Positions 43,935 through 52,847 of a stretch of 64,000 nt of DNA are shown here, piece by piece (the first letter of the stretch is position 1; each line of letters starts with the position of its first letter). Location: the NCBI GenBank assembly GCA_963724945.1, contig CAVRWL010000003.1:1178001-1242000 (forward strand), read 5' to 3'. This stretch comes from Hyphomicrobium_A sp963724945 (GTDB lineage: Bacteria > Pseudomonadota > Alphaproteobacteria > Rhizobiales > Hyphomicrobiaceae). Under the pieces are notes generated by a model. That model did not search any database, was not told the origin of the DNA, and saw nothing but the letters and a program-made list of their open reading frames with translations. The position numbers were made by a program, and so were the translations under genes.

Positions 43935-45781
43935 TTGGCGCTTTCGCCGGCAAATCCGATCTCGAACTCGACGCGGCGATTGGGGCTTCCTTCGCCTACG
44001 ACCGAACTCAAGTTCTCGATGTCGTTGCGTCCGACGGCAACGAGCCTGTCGGGCGCGATGCCGCGGGTGGCAAGCTCGGCGACGACCTTGTCGGCGCGCG
44101 CCTGCGACAGCGGCACGTTGCGCTCAAGTCCCCCTTTCTCGTCGGTGAACCCGACGACGCGCACGATCGCATCCGTGTTTTTGATGAGCTTCGCCAGCTC
44201 GTCGAGCGCAGCAGCGGCTGCCTGCGGCTCGCGGTAGTCGGTGTCCTTGGCGAAGAAGACCGCGTGCGAGCGCACCCATTGCTCGAGCCGCTGGCGCGGC
44301 GTCAGCGCCACGGCGCGGGCGAGCTCCTCGCGCACGGCCGCGATGTCGGATTGGCGTGCGGCCTCGGCCTTGGCCAAAGCGCTCTGGAGCTTGTCGAGGC
44401 CCGCTTGCGACTGGGCGCTCGCCTGCGCGACGTTGGCTCCGAGCTTTTGCAGGCCGGCGCGCAGGCCGTCGATGTCGGCGCGCTTCAGCTCCGCGGTGAG
44501 CGCGGCAATGCCTTCGCGTAGAGCGGTATCGGAGCGCGCACTGTCAGCACCGAGCTTGTCGAGTGCTGAGCGCAAGCTCTCGATGTCGGCGCGGGCCTCC
44601 TTGAGGCCGCCGGGCAACGCCGTCGTCGCATCGATGATGGTGGCGGCGGGCAGCGCCTGGCGCAGACGCGCGAGCGCGCGCTGGCCCGCCTCCGGATTAG
44701 GAACGAGGCCCGTCAGCGCGACCTGATGGCCGCGCGGAGCGACGGCGGGGTGCACCGGATAGCCGACGATGTCGCTCTCCTTCGCGAGCGCCGTTTCGGC
44801 TGCGGCGCGCACCTTTGCCGTCGTATAGGCGGTGTAGCCGGCCCAGCCCGCCCACGCCGCGAGCGCCAGCCCGATGCTCCAGACGACGACGCCGGCCGGG
44901 CTCACAACCTTGCGCCGGCCGACGAGCTTGGCCTGGATCTCCGCCAAGACGCCTTCCAGGCTGACGGCGAAGCCCGCGAGCAAGTTCTTGATCGCGCGCG
45001 CGGCGACCGGGCCCTCCATGCCGCCGTTGAGCAGCGTGCGCAGGCGCTCGATCGTCGCGAGGAAATGCTCGTCGATGACCTGCTCCACCGATGGCGGGGC
45101 GACGCCCGAGCACTTGGCGGCGAGCAGGTATGCGGGCGAAGCGCGCAGGTAGACGAGCGTCGATCCGAGGTCGATGCGACGCAGCGCGGCCGTGTCGCCG
45201 TCGAACGCCTCCGTCGCAACCTCGTTGATGGCGGCGAGGATGCCGCTCACCCGGTGGTCTTGCGCCGAGACGGCGGCCTCCGGCGGCCAATGCCCGACGA
45301 GCTCGCCCGAGCCCTGGCGGATGAGGTAGATCTCCTCGGCCTTGAGGCGCTGGCCTTCGGCGAAGGCGAGCTCGGCGACGGGGCGCCCCGACAACAGGCT
45401 TCTCACCCGCAGCATGAAGCGATTGGACTCCAGCCGACGGTTGATCTCGTCCATGAGGTCGCGCACGGCGCTGACGACGTAGGCCTTCACCATGCGCCCC
45501 AGCGAGGGGTAGAGCGCCTCGGCGAGCTCGTCCTGGCTGTTGCGGATCTCGGTCTTGATCGTCTTGACGATGAGCGGCGCGATCGCCTGCGCGAGCTCCG
45601 CGTGGCGATTGATCTCGGCCTGGAGCAAGGCCTCGTCGAGAACGCCGGCGACGCTCGCAGTGAAGCGCTCCGGCGTTCCGGCGCGCGCGTAGACGTCGTC
45701 CATCCGCTGCCCGAGCTCGGCAAGCGTCCGGCTCTCGGTCTCGAACAGGAGCTCCTTTAGTTTGGTGACGTCTTCGGACAC
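43931..45781 (-). CDS. Membrane-spanning protein with C-terminal OmpA domain
   Basis: A 616-residue protein in four parts. Residues 1-290 are a soluble, mostly helical cytoplasmic domain not recognised by name (LYPSLGRMVKAYVVSAVRDL, FAEGQRLKAEEIYLIRQGSG). One transmembrane helix lies at about 296-318. A BON-like segment (about 330-400) and a heptad-rich coiled coil (about 400-490) follow. The end is an OmpA peptidoglycan-binding domain (about 500-614: GFTDEKGG, LSQARADKVVAELATRGI, NRRVEFEI). The layout would tie the cell wall to a cytoplasmic domain next to the GTPase encoded downstream. Confidence 0.85.
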   Translation of the reverse strand: MSEDVTKLKELLFETESRTLAELGQRMDDVYARAGTPERFTASVAGVLDEALLQAEINRHAELAQAIAPLIVKTIKTEIRNSQDELAEALYPSLGRMVKAYVVSAVRDLMDEINRRLESNRFMLRVRSLLSGRPVAELAFAEGQRLKAEEIYLIRQGSGELVGHWPPEAAVSAQDHRVSGILAAINEVATEAFDGDTAALRRIDLGSTLVYLRASPAYLLAAKCSGVAPPSVEQVIDEHFLATIERLRTLLNGGMEGPVAARAIKNLLAGFAVSLEGVLAEIQAKLVGRRKVVSPAGVVVWSIGLALAAWAGWAGYTAYTTAKVRAAAETALAKESDIVGYPVHPAVAPRGHQVALTGLVPNPEAGQRALARLRQALPAATIIDATTALPGGLKEARADIESLRSALDKLGADSARSDTALREGIAALTAELKRADIDGLRAGLQKLGANVAQASAQSQAGLDKLQSALAKAEAARQSDIAAVREELARAVALTPRQRLEQWVRSHAVFFAKDTDYREPQAAAAALDELAKLIKNTDAIVRVVGFTDEKGGLERNVPLSQARADKVVAELATRGIAPDRLVAVGRNDIENLSSVVGEGSPNRRVEFEIGFAGESAK

Positions 45782-45818
45782 GGACCCCTCGGGCTACGCG
45801 GTGCTGCTAATCGCCGTG

Positions 45819-46122
45819 CTAGCCTTTCGCGATGCTGCGGATGCGCTCGCTGAGCTCGCCGACGTTGCGCGACAGCTCCTCGAAGGCTGCATGCCGGCCC
45901 GCCGTCGTCTCGCGCCCGAGCGACTCGATGCGGGCGGCGAGCGCATCGAAGCGGCGCGCCATCTCCTCCTCGAGCTGCTTGAGGCGCGCTTCCAGCGCCT
46001 CGCTGCGGGCCTCGCTGGCGCCGCTGCAGGTTGCCGACGAGAAGCTCGCGGATCTGCTCCATCTCGTCGTCGGTGGCTGCCGACCCCGCCTTCTGGCCTG
46101 CGAATTGGGGAAAGGATGTCAT
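45819..46122 (-). CDS. Small coiled-coil protein, first gene of the GTPase operon (one frame break)
   Basis: The protein starts MTSFPQFAGQKAGSAATDDE at 46122. After LLVGNLQ the frame shifts near 46023 and continues as SEARSEALEARLKQLEEEMA to the end ELSERIRSIAKG with a stop at 45819-45821, about 100 residues in all. The length is 3n+1, matching one extra base. The repaired sequence is one continuous amphipathic coiled coil. It lies 37 bases before the OmpA-domain gene. The function is unknown; scaffolding is possible. Confidence 0.65.
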
Positions 46123-46286
46123 GGTCGTTCAAACCCGATCGAGATTGGCTTGGGATTTTGCGGCCCGACCGTCGCGCGAGCTCCGGGCTCCAGAATACAC
46201 GACCTTGTCGGGAGGGCCATGGCGTTGTTGTGCTCTGAGCGTACGCAAGCTGCGCAGGTCGTCGATCGTCGACGCTTGCGCGGCGG

Positions 46287-47384
46287 TCAGGTGGTTTCGG
46301 CGCCGGGCGAAGTGCCATCGACGCCGAGTGCTAGCCGTCGGAACGCCACGTAGCCCGCATTGATGCGCTCTGCGTGCGCGTCGGCGGCGGCAACGTGGGC
46401 GACGACGGCGTCGGCGACGCGGGCGATTGCGCGCTTGAGCTCGGGCGCGAGCGGCCATGTCCTCTCGGGCGCGGGCTCGGGATAAAGGAGCCGCCGGTGG
46501 CTTTCGTCCTCGGCGAGCGCGAGCTGCGTCTCCGCCGCAGCTGCCGCGACGAACATCGCCTGATCCGCCGCACCAAGCCCGTCCCACAGCGACCGGCGCA
46601 TGCCCAGCGACAACGCGGAGCCGTGCCGGTTGATGGCGGTGCCGACCGCGTACGGCGCGACCGCGGGCAAGCCGAGGGAATGGCTGGCAACGGCGCCGCC
46701 GCGCTCGGCGGCGAGGATCTCAGCCCGCGCCATCATGCCGCTCAAGCTCGCGGCGTCGGCGGTGACCGGCTCGAGCCCGAAGCCTCGCACGACGTCGTGC
46801 GCCAAGCCCATCACCGCGACCTTTTCTCCGGCAAGCTCGCGCATCGCCGCGACGCGGCGGCTCGCCACGAAGCAGCTCTCGCCCAAATGACCCGCGAGCA
46901 TTGCCTTGACGCCGAATTCTCCCGAGAGCCCGTCCCACAAATCCTGACCGCCGCCGACGAGCAGCCACGCGACGAGGTGGCGCGGCGCGATCCCGCGGTC
47001 GCCCGGCAACCCGGCGAAGTAGGCGAGCGCGCGGTGCGCATCGAGATGGTCGTTCTCAGTTGCGTAATAGAGGTCGGCCTCGCCGGCGCGGACCGCGCCG
47101 AGCCCATGGGCGACGCCGGGCAGAAACGCGATGCGATAGCGTCCGCCGCTCATCGCGACGATGCGGCTTGCCAGCCGGTGCGCCTGGTCGGCGGGCCCGG
47201 CGACGCCGTCCGGCCAGCTCATGGCGAGCCGCAGCTCCTTGACGCCCGAGGACAGCGCCGGAGCCGCGGTCGCGCACTGCTGGTCGATGGCCTTGGGCGT
47301 CGCGACGGCTGCTGCGGCGCTCGTCGCCGTGGTCGCTGCCGCCGCGGCGGCCCCCGTCGTTCTCAAGAACTCGCGCCGGTCCAT
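46287..47384 (-). CDS. TRAP-type substrate-binding protein with Tat signal
   Basis: A 365-residue exported protein. The N terminus MDRREFLRTTGAAAAAATTA is a twin-arginine signal. The mature part follows the DctP pattern (LRLAMSWPDGVAGPADQAHR, GEADLYYATENDHL, RGIAPRHLVAWLLVGGGQ, ELAGEKVAVMGL). DctP proteins bind organic acids for TRAP transporters, but no TRAP membrane subunits are adjacent. The start at 47384 was set by the Tat signal; the frame opens earlier at 47444. It lies 164 bases upstream of the coiled-coil gene on the same strand. Confidence 0.8.
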   Translation of the reverse strand: MDRREFLRTTGAAAAAATTATSAAAAVATPKAIDQQCATAAPALSSGVKELRLAMSWPDGVAGPADQAHRLASRIVAMSGGRYRIAFLPGVAHGLGAVRAGEADLYYATENDHLDAHRALAYFAGLPGDRGIAPRHLVAWLLVGGGQDLWDGLSGEFGVKAMLAGHLGESCFVASRRVAAMRELAGEKVAVMGLAHDVVRGFGLEPVTADAASLSGMMARAEILAAERGGAVASHSLGLPAVAPYAVGTAINRHGSALSLGMRRSLWDGLGAADQAMFVAAAAAETQLALAEDESHRRLLYPEPAPERTWPLAPELKRAIARVADAVVAHVAAADAHAERINAGYVAFRRLALGVDGTSPGAETT

Positions 47385-47488
47385 GCCAGGCTCCCCCTTG
47401 CGCACGATTGCCGCCATCAAACCCCAACGGCGGCGACTTGACAACGGCGCGGATGAGCGCTGGTGCGCGAGGGCCGCGAATTCGGCGC

Positions 47489-47875
47489 TTAGCGCTGGAG
47501 CGAAAGAAAATAGCTGATCGTCTGCATGAAATTGTCCCGCCCCGGGTAGCCCGCGATGCGCCCCACCTCCTTGCCGTCGCGCAGGACCACCGCGGTCGGG
47601 ACGACGTCGATCGGGCGGTCCAGGGCGAGCTTAAGCGCCTTTGCGGCCTTGAGGTCGAGGAAACGCAGCGGCAGCTCCTGCGCGCGCGGCGAGGCCTCGT
47701 AGGCGGGCGCCACTTCGCGGTGGAACAAGCGGCAGTAGAAGCAGCCCGGCACCTCGATGACGAGGAGCTGCATGTGCGGGGGGGGAAGCGCCGAGGTCTC
47801 GAGCGCCGCGCGCCCGCCGGCCGCCGGCAGAAACGCGAGGAGGGCGGCAATGGCAAGACGGACGCGATGAGGCAT
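47489..47875 (-). CDS. Secreted thioredoxin-fold protein
   Basis: A 128-residue protein with a signal peptide (to about residue 24) and a thioredoxin fold: active site GCFYC with Cys45 and Cys48, cis-Pro loop DVVPTAVVL, and a final helix NFMQTISYFLSL. It should act in periplasmic thiol-disulfide exchange; it resembles SoxW-type proteins. The neighbours give no clear partner. Confidence 0.82.
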   Translation of the reverse strand: MPHRVRLAIAALLAFLPAAGGRAALETSALPPPHMQLLVIEVPGCFYCRLFHREVAPAYEASPRAQELPLRFLDLKAAKALKLALDRPIDVVPTAVVLRDGKEVGRIAGYPGRDNFMQTISYFLSLQR

Positions 47876-48034
47876 GCAGATGGCGCAGGCGGGGCGAGGA
47901 AAGGGAGGGGGCTGCTTGTCAGCCTAAACTGCGATCGCGGCTGCGTGGACCGGGACTGACGCCATGGTTAACAATCGTCCCAAATTGGGCTGGTGCTCTG
48001 CAGCTCGCCTACTCGAGCCCTGTCGGGTGCGGGC

Positions 48035-48703
48035 TCACGATTTGGCGCAGTGAACCGCGACGGTTTGCGTCGCTCCGCCGAGCACTGCCTTGGGGCCGAG
48101 CGCGGTCGAGAACGCCTGATTGAGCTGCTGCTGCTGAGAGCTGTTGTCGTCCTCCTCGTGCGCATCGCGGAGCGCCGCGGTGCAACTCGCCGGCGCATGG
48201 GCGCTGAGCTGCACCGGGTTGTCCTTGGCGAAATCGAAGGCGATGAAGTAGCTCGGGTCGTAGACCGCGAAATCGAACTCCGCGGAATCGGCAGGGACGG
48301 GCTTCTCCAGCGGCAGCGTGAGGTGCAACGTGAGGATCCCCTCGCGCGTGTGCTCCAGCCAGTAGTCGACCGGCGGCTTGAATTTCAGCTTGTCCTTTCC
48401 GCGCTTGGCGAACGTGAAGTAATCGAACTCCTTGAGACCGTCGATGTTGACCTGGGCGAGCCCGGCGAGCTCCTTTCGGTCGTAGACGCCGTCGTGATTG
48501 GTATCGAGCCCCTCGATCGCCATCGCGGTGTACCACTCGTCGAAGGTCCAGTTCTGCTGCAGCCCCGTGAGCGTCCCGTTGTCGTAGAGGACCGTCGCCT
48601 TGACCGTCACCCATACGTGCGGATGGGCGAAGGCCGCAGGCGCAAGCAGCAGGAGACCCGCCGCCAGAGCAAGCGCCGACAGAAGGGAGTTCGACCTCAG
48701 CAA
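48035..48703 (-). CDS. DUF1007 family periplasmic protein
   Basis: A 222-residue protein with a signal peptide ending AAFA-HPHVWV. The mature N terminus starts with the HPH motif (His27, His29) typical of DUF1007, a candidate metal ligand. An EF-hand-like loop DTNHDGVYDRKE follows at about 68. DUF1007 genes often accompany Zn, Ni or Co transport genes, and here znuA is divergent, 206 bases away. A role in periplasmic metal handling is inferred from that context. Confidence 0.85.
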   Translation of the reverse strand: MLRSNSLLSALALAAGLLLLAPAAFAHPHVWVTVKATVLYDNGTLTGLQQNWTFDEWYTAMAIEGLDTNHDGVYDRKELAGLAQVNIDGLKEFDYFTFAKRGKDKLKFKPPVDYWLEHTREGILTLHLTLPLEKPVPADSAEFDFAVYDPSYFIAFDFAKDNPVQLSAHAPASCTAALRDAHEEDDNSSQQQQLNQAFSTALGPKAVLGGATQTVAVHCAKS

Positions 48704-48909
48704 GACGGGCGCTCCTTTGAGAATTTCCGCTTAGACCGGCGGCATCCGGCGCATGGAGAAGCGGCCGCCTCGGTGCCGATAGAAGGTGGCGGTTGCGTGG
48801 TGTCCCCCGACCCATTAGGTTGCGCGGCCCGGATATTATCACAAATCGGCGCGGCGCCAACCGGGACGGCGGCCGCCCGAGGATTGGACGCCCCGGCGGC
48901 GATCTTGGG

Positions 48910-49860
48910 ATGTCGGTGATGAAGTCCTTGAAGTGCTTGATTGTGGCGGGGGCCCTGATGGTCGCGCCGGCGGCGGGAGCAGCCCCAGCCCCTGCCGATC
49001 TCAACGTCGTCGTTACGATCAAGCCGATCCATTCGCTCGTCACGCGGCTGATGGAGGGCGTCGGTACACCGACGCTGCTCGTCAAAGGCGCTTCCTCCCC
49101 GCATACATTCGCCCTCAAGCCCTCGGGCGTGCGCGCGATCAACGACGCCGACGTCTTCATCCGCGTCGCCGAGGACGTCGAGCCGTTCACGCGCACCATC
49201 GTCAAGGCGCTGCCCGCCAGCGTCGATGTGGTGACGCTGGCCGAGGTCCCTGGCGTCAGGCTGCTCAAGCGGCGCGGCGGTGGCACCTTCGAGAAGCACG
49301 ATCACGAGGCCCTGGCCGCACCGAGCGCGCGCCTCGAGGACAAGGACGGCCACATCTGGCTCGATCCCGAGAACGCCAAGGCGATCGTCGACGACCTCGC
49401 GGACGTACTGAGCCGGCGCGCGCCAGAGCACGCTGCCAAGATCAAGGCCAACGCAGACCGGCTTAAGACCGAGCTCGATGCGCTGACGGCCGCCATCGCG
49501 GTGGAGATGGCGCCGCTCAAGGGCAAGCCGTTCGTCGTCTTTCACGACGCCTATCAGTATTTCGAGAACCGGTTCGGCCTCGACGCGGTCGGCTCGATCA
49601 CGGTCAATCCTCAGATCCAGCCGAGCGCCAAGCGCCTCTCCGAGCTGCGCCGCAAGATCCGCGGCTCCAAGGCCGTGTGCGTGTTCTCAGAACCGCTGTT
49701 TGAGCCCAATCTCGTCGCCGCCGTCACCGAGGGCACTAACGTGCGCCAAGGCACGCTCGATCCCGAGGGCAGCATGTTGACCCCTGGCGGCAATCTCTAT
49801 TTCGAGATGATGCGCGGCCTGGCGGCGGGGCTCAAGTCCTGCCTCGAGCAGCCCTCCTGA
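48910..49860 (+). CDS. znuA: Zinc ABC transporter substrate-binding protein (ZnuA)
   Basis: A 316-residue periplasmic cluster A-I binding protein with a signal peptide (to about residue 24). Metal-ligand histidines are seen in SSPHTFALKPSG, DGHIWLDPENAK and VVFHDAYQYFENR; the His-rich loop is short (EKHDHEA). These point to zinc uptake. ATG at 48910 or 48919 could serve as start. The znuB and znuC genes are not adjacent. An AT-rich patch (GATATTATCAC, about 48833-48843) lies upstream, but I cannot call it a Zur box. Confidence 0.88.
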   Translation: MSVMKSLKCLIVAGALMVAPAAGAAPAPADLNVVVTIKPIHSLVTRLMEGVGTPTLLVKGASSPHTFALKPSGVRAINDADVFIRVAEDVEPFTRTIVKALPASVDVVTLAEVPGVRLLKRRGGGTFEKHDHEALAAPSARLEDKDGHIWLDPENAKAIVDDLADVLSRRAPEHAAKIKANADRLKTELDALTAAIAVEMAPLKGKPFVVFHDAYQYFENRFGLDAVGSITVNPQIQPSAKRLSELRRKIRGSKAVCVFSEPLFEPNLVAAVTEGTNVRQGTLDPEGSMLTPGGNLYFEMMRGLAAGLKSCLEQPS

Positions 49861-49869
49861 GGGCGAGGA

Positions 49870-49900
49870 ACTGAAAAGGGCAGCGGGTCGGCCGCTGCCC
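49870..49900 (-). terminator. Intrinsic terminator of the L,D-transpeptidase gene
   Basis: GGGCAGCGG (49878-49886) and CCGCTGCCC (49892-49900) form a perfect 9-bp stem with a 5-base loop. On the minus strand the hairpin is followed by TTTTCAG, so it should terminate the minus-strand gene ending at 49941, and may also slow readthrough from znuA. Confidence 0.7.
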
Positions 49901-49940
49901 TCAGAGCTCTTGGAGAGGCGAGGGTCGCGCGCTCGCGAGC

Positions 49941-51398
49941 TTAAAGAGCGGCGCGCTTGGCGGACGCGCTCTTGCCCGGCTCCGGCGCATCGGTGCTGGC
50001 GGAGGCGGCCTTTCTTGCTTCCGCCGCCGCTTTCTTGGCGGCCTCTGCGGCCTCGCGGGCGATCACGGCGGCTTTGGCCGCTGCCTCAGCGGCCTTGCGG
50101 GCGGCCGCGACGGCCTGGTCGGTGCTCGCCTGTAGGGCCGCAGGATCGGCGGCGGCTGTCTTCGGCGCCTCAGCCGGCTTCGTGTCGACCGCCTTAGTCG
50201 GCTCGGGAGCCTTGGCCGTCTCTGTCGCCTTCGCCGGCTCTAGGGCCGTGTCGGTCGCTTTCGCCGGCTCCGGCTCGGATGACTTGGCGGTCTCCGTCGC
50301 CTTTGCCGGCTCTAGGGCCTTGGCGGTGTCGGTCGCTTTCACCGGCTCCGGCGCGGAAGCCTTGGCCGTCTCTGGCGCCTTGGCGGTCTCGAGCACTTTT
50401 GCAGGCTCTGAAACTTTAGCGGTCTTGATCGTCTTGACGGGTTCCGGCGCCGAAACTTTGGCCATCTCGGGTGCCTTCACCGGCATCGGAATGCTGGCCG
50501 TTTCCAGCCTCGGCTTCTTCTCAACCTTTCTCGCCGTCTCCTTCACCTTGGCCGACGCGTGCTTCACCCTCTTGATCGCATGGCCGTTCTCGTCGAGCTC
50601 GACGAAGTCGTCGGGCAGCGCCGCGGTGTCTGGATCGCCGGCATCGGCGGTCTGGGGCTCGGAAGTATCGGCCGTCTCCGCGTTTTTGTGCGTCAGCTGC
50701 AGCAAAGCACCGATGAGGGTGTGCTGATCCTCGGCGCTCGTGTCGCCGCTCGGTGCGGATTGCGCTGTATCGTCTTTGGCAGCGACCGCCGTCCCGTCGG
50801 TGGAAAAGCGCTCCCAGGTGACGGTCACGCGCGTGCCGACCGGAACGCGCGGATAGAGATCGAGCACATCCTCATTGGTCATGCGGATGCAGCCCTGGGA
50901 GACCGCCTTGCCGATGGTCCAGGGCGAGTCCGTGCCGTGAATGCGATAGTTGCTCGCGCCGAGGTACATGGCGCGCACGCCGAGCGGGTTCATCGGATGA
51001 CCGCCCGGAACCCAGGTCGGCAGCTTGGGATTTTCTCTCAGCATCTCGGCCGTCGGACGCCACGGCGGGTTCACCTTCTTGGAGGTGATGCTGGTGGTTC
51101 CCTGCCAGCGGCTGTCGTCGCGCGGCACCGCAATCGGGTAGCTGATCGCCTCGCCCTTATGCGTGATGAGATAAAGGCGGCGGTCGCCGAAGCTGACGAT
51201 GATCTGCCCGGGGGTGTATTTCGGATCGAATTTGGCGTTCTGCCGCGGCCCGCCCCATTCCGAGTTGGCACCCCCCGAGTTGCCGCCCAACAGGAAGTCG
51301 AAGAGACCTTCGGCCTGAACACTGCTCGGAGCGATGAGGAGGAGCGTTGCGGCCAGACCTGCGAGGAGGGGGGAAGTCAGGAGGCTGCGAGGGGACAT
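49941..51398 (-). CDS. L,D-transpeptidase (YkuD) with repetitive C terminus
   Basis: A 485-residue exported protein: signal peptide (to residue 29), YkuD domain (about 65-200) with His154 (YRIHGT) and catalytic Cys170 in SQGCIRM, so it should be active in peptidoglycan cross-linking. Beyond about residue 290 it becomes a low-complexity region of Lys, Ala, Pro, Glu and Thr with short degenerate repeats (KATETAK, PEPVKAT), then an Ala/Lys-rich helix. It differs from the other YkuD protein at 8238 in both domain spacing and tail. Confidence 0.87.
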   Translation of the reverse strand: MSPRSLLTSPLLAGLAATLLLIAPSSVQAEGLFDFLLGGNSGGANSEWGGPRQNAKFDPKYTPGQIIVSFGDRRLYLITHKGEAISYPIAVPRDDSRWQGTTSITSKKVNPPWRPTAEMLRENPKLPTWVPGGHPMNPLGVRAMYLGASNYRIHGTDSPWTIGKAVSQGCIRMTNEDVLDLYPRVPVGTRVTVTWERFSTDGTAVAAKDDTAQSAPSGDTSAEDQHTLIGALLQLTHKNAETADTSEPQTADAGDPDTAALPDDFVELDENGHAIKRVKHASAKVKETARKVEKKPRLETASIPMPVKAPEMAKVSAPEPVKTIKTAKVSEPAKVLETAKAPETAKASAPEPVKATDTAKALEPAKATETAKSSEPEPAKATDTALEPAKATETAKAPEPTKAVDTKPAEAPKTAAADPAALQASTDQAVAAARKAAEAAAKAAVIAREAAEAAKKAAAEARKAASASTDAPEPGKSASAKRAAL

Positions 51399-51845
51399 AC
51401 GTCAGGAACTCCAATCATGAAGCTCGCGAGCGAGCCTGCCGCATCAGGGTGAATGAAGCGTATATACCAGTCCCATTTTTGGCGGCAGAGCACGCGGGAC
51501 ACAGTTGGACGAGGAACGTGCCACAGGCCTAAATCATCCCCGTCGCGGTGTGGGAAAAGGGGCGTGTCGCGCAAGGTCAACTGTCTGATTAGGCGAATGG
51601 TTCTGGGACGATGCGCTATCTTGCAGCGATGCAACTGGCGGCTTTCTTTCGCGCCGGCCGGCTTGCGTCTTGCGGCGGCGCGAGAGCGTGCGGCGAGGAA
51701 ACGGGCCACAGAGAGCTTGAGGAACATATGATCTCTTTTTGTTTCTCTTTTGGGCTTGACCTGCGGCGCGAAGCTGAATAGAACAAAAATAGAACGCAAC
51801 GGACCCGAGCACCGTTGCCTTGAGAGCTGTTGCGAGAGCGTTCCC
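51399..51845. other. Spacer between L,D-transpeptidase and imuA
   Basis: This 447-base region between divergent genes holds the SOS promoter and LexA box of the imuA cassette (51756-51795). I see no gene or repeat in the rest. Confidence 0.5.
51756..51795 (+). promoter_or_regulatory. SOS promoter with LexA box upstream of imuA
   Basis: GAAC-N7-GAAC (51781-51795) is the reverse complement of the alphaproteobacterial LexA operator GTTC-N7-GTTC. It overlaps a -10 element: TTGACC (51756-51761), a 17-base spacer and TAGAAC (51779-51784). LexA bound here would block the promoter until SOS induction. Confidence 0.85.
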
Positions 51846-52847
51846 GTGGACCAGGCGGCGCCATCCCCCATCCCACCGACCGCCCGTCTGCAGCGGATCT
51901 CGCGGCCAGAGCCTGGCCCACGTTCGAGTTCGAGTCTGCCGAGCGTAGGGCTTTGGCCTTCTTGCCCGAACCGGAACGGCGAGTCCCTCCTCGCCGTTCC
52001 GGAGGGGGCACGCGACCCTCTCATCGCCGGCTTGCGCGCGCGCATCGCCGCGCTCGAGCACCGCGCGCCTGCATATGTCCTCCCCGATCTTTCCGACCCG
52101 CAGTGGCCGAGCGCCAAAGCGTGGACGCTGGGCGCGCCCGAGATCGACCATCGCCTCGCCGGCGGCCTTAACGCCGGCACCCTGCACGAGGTGAAGCCCG
52201 AAGCGGGCTTAGCCGGCGCCATCGCCGGCGGTTGGGCGGCGGCGCTGGGCTTTGCCCTGCGCCTTGCCGTGCGGCGCTTGGATGCGCTCGGCGCGACGCC
52301 TGTGAACACGCGCCCGCGCATCCTGTGGTGCTGGCCGTCCGTGCTCGCGCGCGACATCGGGCATCCCTGCGCACAGGGCTTCTCCGCTTTGGGAGCCACC
52401 GCCTCTTCTTGCCTTTTCGTGGAGACTGCGCGCGCAACCGAGGCGCTTTGGGCCATGGAGGAAGGCTTGAGGTCGGCGAGCCTGGCGCTCGTCATTGGCG
52501 CCGTGAGCGAGGCGGCGCTGACGCCCGCGCGCCGCTTGAGCCTCGCTGCCGCCGAGCATGCAACGCCTTGCGTTCTCATCACCGATCCGCGCACCCCTGC
52601 CGCCGGCTCCACCGCGACCCGCTGGCGTGTCGGCGCGCGCGCAAGCGCACGCAACCCTTTCGAGCCCGACGCTCCCGGCGCCTCTCGTTACGCCGTCGCG
52701 CTGGAGCGCTGCCACGAAGGTGGATTAGCGGCGCAGGCTTGCTCTCTGCTTTTGGAGTGGTCCCATGAGACGCATCGTTTCCGTGTGGCTCCCGCTGTGG
52801 CCGATCGAGCGGCTGGCCCTCGCGCTGCCCGCCGCCGTGCCGGATGA
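51846..52847 (+). CDS. imuA: ImuA, RecA-like SOS mutagenesis protein
   Basis: ImuA works with ImuB and DnaE2 in error-prone lesion bypass after DNA damage. The recognised part begins DPLIAGLRARIAALE, then LGAPEIDHRLAGGLNAGTLH, IAGGWAAALGFALRLAV, and SASLALVIGAVSEAALTPARRLSLAA, as in the family. The GTG at 51846 is the first sensible start after the LexA box, but it gives 333 residues, longer than usual, so the true start may lie nearer 52000. The 3' end overlaps imuB by 83 bases. Confidence 0.85.
   Translation: MDQAAPSPIPPTARLQRISRPEPGPRSSSSLPSVGLWPSCPNRNGESLLAVPEGARDPLIAGLRARIAALEHRAPAYVLPDLSDPQWPSAKAWTLGAPEIDHRLAGGLNAGTLHEVKPEAGLAGAIAGGWAAALGFALRLAVRRLDALGATPVNTRPRILWCWPSVLARDIGHPCAQGFSALGATASSCLFVETARATEALWAMEEGLRSASLALVIGAVSEAALTPARRLSLAAAEHATPCVLITDPRTPAAGSTATRWRVGARASARNPFEPDAPGASRYAVALERCHEGGLAAQACSLLLEWSHETHRFRVAPAVADRAAGPRAARRRAG

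Noticed and set aside
48826..48850. Zur box upstream of znuA
   Set aside because: Only an AT-rich patch is visible; no convincing dyad with the Zur consensus could be made.
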